Shown one piece after another: positions 62,071-64,000 of a stretch of 64,000 nt of DNA. The stretch's first letter is position 1. Every line of letters begins with the position of its first letter. This stretch comes from Oscillospiraceae bacterium (GTDB lineage Bacteria > Bacillota > Clostridia > Oscillospirales > Ruminococcaceae). Both the position numbers and the translations under genes were made by a program. The DNA lies in the NCBI GenBank assembly GCA_019423755.1, contig JAHZAU010000003.1, positions 83,887 to 147,886 on the forward strand, written 5' to 3'. Under the pieces are notes generated by a model, which was not told the DNA's origin, did not search any database, and saw only the letters and a list, made by a program, of their open reading frames with translations.

Positions 62071-64000
62071 ATGAAAGGCTTCTTTCAGCAAACCGCCCAG
62101 GAGGTCCTGGACCAATTCCAGGTGACCCTCTCGGGCCTCAGTTCCCAGCAGGTGGAGCAGAACCGCCAAACCTACGGCGAAAACGCCTTGGCGGAGGAAA
62201 AACGCAAAAGCCCGCTGCAGGTGTTCGTCGAGCAGTTTAAGGACCTGCTGGTGCTGATCCTCATCGTGGCGGCGGCCATCTCCGCCGTCTCCGGCAACGG
62301 CGAAAGCACCATCGTTATCGTGGCGGTCATCACCCTCAACGCCATCTTGGGTACCGTCCAGCACTTCAAGGCAGAAAAATCCCTGGACAGCCTCAAGGCC
62401 CTGTCCACCCCGCATACCCGGGTCATCCGCGACGGCATGAAACAGGAGATCAAGTCTACCGAGGTGGTCCCCGGCGACATCCTGGTTCTGGAAGCCGGCG
62501 ACCTGGTGGCTGCCGACGGCCGCATCGTGGAAAACTTCTCCCTGCAGGTCAACGAAAGCTCCCTGACCGGTGAATCCGAAGGGGTCAACAAGTTTGCCGA
62601 CGCCATCGACCAGCAGGAGATCGCCCTGGGCGACCAGAAGAACATGGTCTTCTCCGGCTCTCTGGTAACCTACGGCCGCGCTACCGTGGTAGTCACCGCC
62701 ACCGGTATGAACACCGAGATCGGCAAGATCGCTACCCTCATGAACCAGACCCAGCAGAAAAAGACCCCCCTGCAGGTGTCGCTGGATAACTTCAGCCAGA
62801 AGCTGGCTATCGTCATCATGGTCATCTGCGCCATCGTCTTCGGCCTGAGCCTCTTCCGCCAGATGCCCATTCTGGACTCTCTCATGTTCGCGGTGGCGCT
62901 GGCCGTTGCCGCCATCCCCGAGGCGCTGTCCTCCATCGTTACCATCGTGCTGGCGCTGGGTACCCAGAAAATGGCCCGGGAAAACGCCATCATCAAGGAC
63001 CTGAAAGCCGTAGAGAGCCTGGGTTCCGTTTCGGTCATCTGCTCGGATAAGACCGGTACCCTGACCCAGAACAAGATGACCACCCAGCAGATCTGGGCGG
63101 ACTTTGCCCTCTTTGACAGCGACCAGTTCCAGTTTACAAATCCGGCCCACTATCAGCTGATGAAGGCCGCCATCCTGGCCAATGACTCCACCTCCAGCAA
63201 CGGTCAGGAGCTGGGCGACCCCACCGAAGTGGCGCTGACCAACCTGGGCCACCGCTACGGCATCGAGGAGCTGCCCTACCGGCAGCAGCACCCCCGTCTG
63301 CAGGAGCTGGCCTTTGACTCCGACCGCAAGCTCATGAGCACCCTGCACCAGGTGGAGGGCACCGCTGTCCTCTTTACCAAAGGCGCCATCGACGTGCTGC
63401 TGGACCGCAGCGTCTCCATCCTCACCTCCCAGGGCGCCCGTCCCATGACCCAGGAGGACAAGGAAGCCATCGCCGCCGTCAACACCCAGCTTTCCGAAAA
63501 TGGCCTGCGCGTGCTGGCCTTCGCTTACCGTACCCTGGCCGACGACCATCCCCTGACCTTGGAAGATGAAAACGGCTACACCTTCATCGGTCTGATCTCC
63601 ATGATCGACCCGCCCCGTCCGGAATCCATCCAGGCTGTGGCCGACGCCAAACGCGGCGGCATCCGCACCATTATGATCACCGGCGACCATAAAGTCACCG
63701 CCACCGCCATCGCTAAACAGATCGGCATCTTCCAGGAAGGCGACATGGCCCTCAGCGGCGTGGAGCTGGAACGGATGAGCAGCGACGAGCTGGACCAGGT
63801 GCTGGAAAAGGTATCGGTCTACGCCCGTGTGTCCCCCGAGCATAAGATCCGCATCGTAGAAGCTTGGCAGCGCAAGGGCCGCATCGTCTCCATGACCGGC
63901 GACGGCGTCAACGACGCTCCCGCTCTCAAGAAGGCCGACATCGGCGTGGCCATGGGCATCACCGGTACCGAGGTCTCCAAGGACGCCGCCTCCATGATCC
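62071..64000 (+). CDS. Cation-transporting P-type ATPase (Ca/Mn type), 3' end missing
   Basis: The first 643 residues of a P2-type ATPase are present; the gene runs off the right edge. It has the N-terminal cation ATPase domain, membrane pairs (about 55-95 and 243-295), the actuator TGES (166-169), PEALS in helix 4 (283-287), phosphorylated D326 in CSDKTGTLTQNKM, nucleotide-binding FTKGA, and MITGDH with TGDGVNDAPAL in the P domain. The helix-4 motif is PEALS instead of the PEGLP of calcium pumps. Directly controlled by a manganese riboswitch, it is best read as an Mn2+ (or Ca2+/Mn2+) exporter. ATG at 62071 follows AAGGAGG. The long minus-strand frame opposite it is spurious. Confidence 0.93.
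   Translation, partial: MKGFFQQTAQEVLDQFQVTLSGLSSQQVEQNRQTYGENALAEEKRKSPLQVFVEQFKDLLVLILIVAAAISAVSGNGESTIVIVAVITLNAILGTVQHFKAEKSLDSLKALSTPHTRVIRDGMKQEIKSTEVVPGDILVLEAGDLVAADGRIVENFSLQVNESSLTGESEGVNKFADAIDQQEIALGDQKNMVFSGSLVTYGRATVVVTATGMNTEIGKIATLMNQTQQKKTPLQVSLDNFSQKLAIVIMVICAIVFGLSLFRQMPILDSLMFAVALAVAAIPEALSSIVTIVLALGTQKMARENAIIKDLKAVESLGSVSVICSDKTGTLTQNKMTTQQIWADFALFDSDQFQFTNPAHYQLMKAAILANDSTSSNGQELGDPTEVALTNLGHRYGIEELPYRQQHPRLQELAFDSDRKLMSTLHQVEGTAVLFTKGAIDVLLDRSVSILTSQGARPMTQEDKEAIAAVNTQLSENGLRVLAFAYRTLADDHPLTLEDENGYTFIGLISMIDPPRPESIQAVADAKRGGIRTIMITGDHKVTATAIAKQIGIFQEGDMALSGVELERMSSDELDQVLEKVSVYARVSPEHKIRIVEAWQRKGRIVSMTGDGVNDAPALKKADIGVAMGITGTEVSKDAASMI

Noticed and set aside
61993..63843. 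A 616-codon open frame on the minus strand.
   Set aside because: It lies opposite the P-type ATPase, which has every catalytic motif on the plus strand. The antisense frame is a by-product of GC-rich codon usage.
1..64000. Mobile elements, prophage genes, tRNA or rRNA genes, and defence islands.
   Set aside because: No transposase, integrase, terminal repeats, phage structural genes, tRNA-like T-loops or clustered defence genes were recognised anywhere in the window.

Overview
The window comes from a GC-rich, anaerobic, endospore-forming member of the Clostridia, most likely the Oscillospirales or a near relative. Four things point there: a full-length sporulation sigma factor G, an oxygen-sensitive [FeFe]-hydrogenase operon, the oxygen-independent (Cbi-type) cobalamin pathway, and Gram-positive-style AGGAGG ribosome binding sites with a TGnTATAAT-like extended -10. 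Genus cannot be fixed from this sequence alone. Most of the window (about 5.3-16.9 kb and 18.5-53.4 kb) is transcribed from the minus strand. No tRNA, rRNA, insertion sequence, prophage or CRISPR array was seen.

Layout. 0-5.2 kb: the start of an HlyD-type efflux adaptor, sigG, a DinG/Rad3-type helicase with an N-terminal nuclease-like domain, and a repeat-rich lipoprotein. 5.3-8.9 kb: a CotH-kinase / DUF4956 / VTC-domain trio. 9.0-13.0 kb: a two-component system, SPFH and NfeD membrane proteins, and a small XRE regulator. 13.3-17.1 kb: a three-subunit NADH-linked [FeFe] hydrogenase with a strong promoter. 17.4-18.5 kb: two small plus-strand membrane proteins. 18.5-38.8 kb: a 20-kb, 21-gene cobalamin operon behind a cobalamin riboswitch. 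38.8-49.0 kb: a lipoprotein, YhaN/YhaO-like DNA-repair proteins, a transglutaminase-fold protein, CutC, leucyl aminopeptidase and the cobalt chelatase CbiK. 49.1-53.5 kb: FtsEX with an M23 peptidase, and a CdaR-type regulator. 53.8-61.7 kb: mixed metabolism (aminotransferase, branching enzyme, threonine aldolase, NAD synthase) and several unknowns. 61.8-64 kb: a manganese (yybP-ykoY) riboswitch upstream of a P-type ATPase that runs off the window.

How it fits together. The cobalamin operon encodes porphobilinogen to uroporphyrinogen III (hemB, hemC, hemD), precorrin-2 formation (cobA), oxidation to sirohydrochlorin (a SirC domain fused to CbiJ), corrin ring construction (cbiC, D, ET, F, G, H, J, L), amidation and adenosylation (cbiA, cbiP, cobO) and nucleotide loop assembly (cbiB, cobD, cobU, cobS, cobT, cobC). 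The missing cobalt insertion step is supplied by cbiK, 10 kb upstream under its own promoter and without a B12 aptamer. The riboswitch carries a visible terminator and antiterminator, so it should switch the operon off when B12 is plentiful. It begins only 12 nt after the stop codon of an uncharacterised lipoprotein gene, which suggests the switch sits inside a transcript. The manganese riboswitch has the opposite logic: its P1 helix competes with a terminator, so metal should turn on the downstream ATPase, presumably an Mn exporter.
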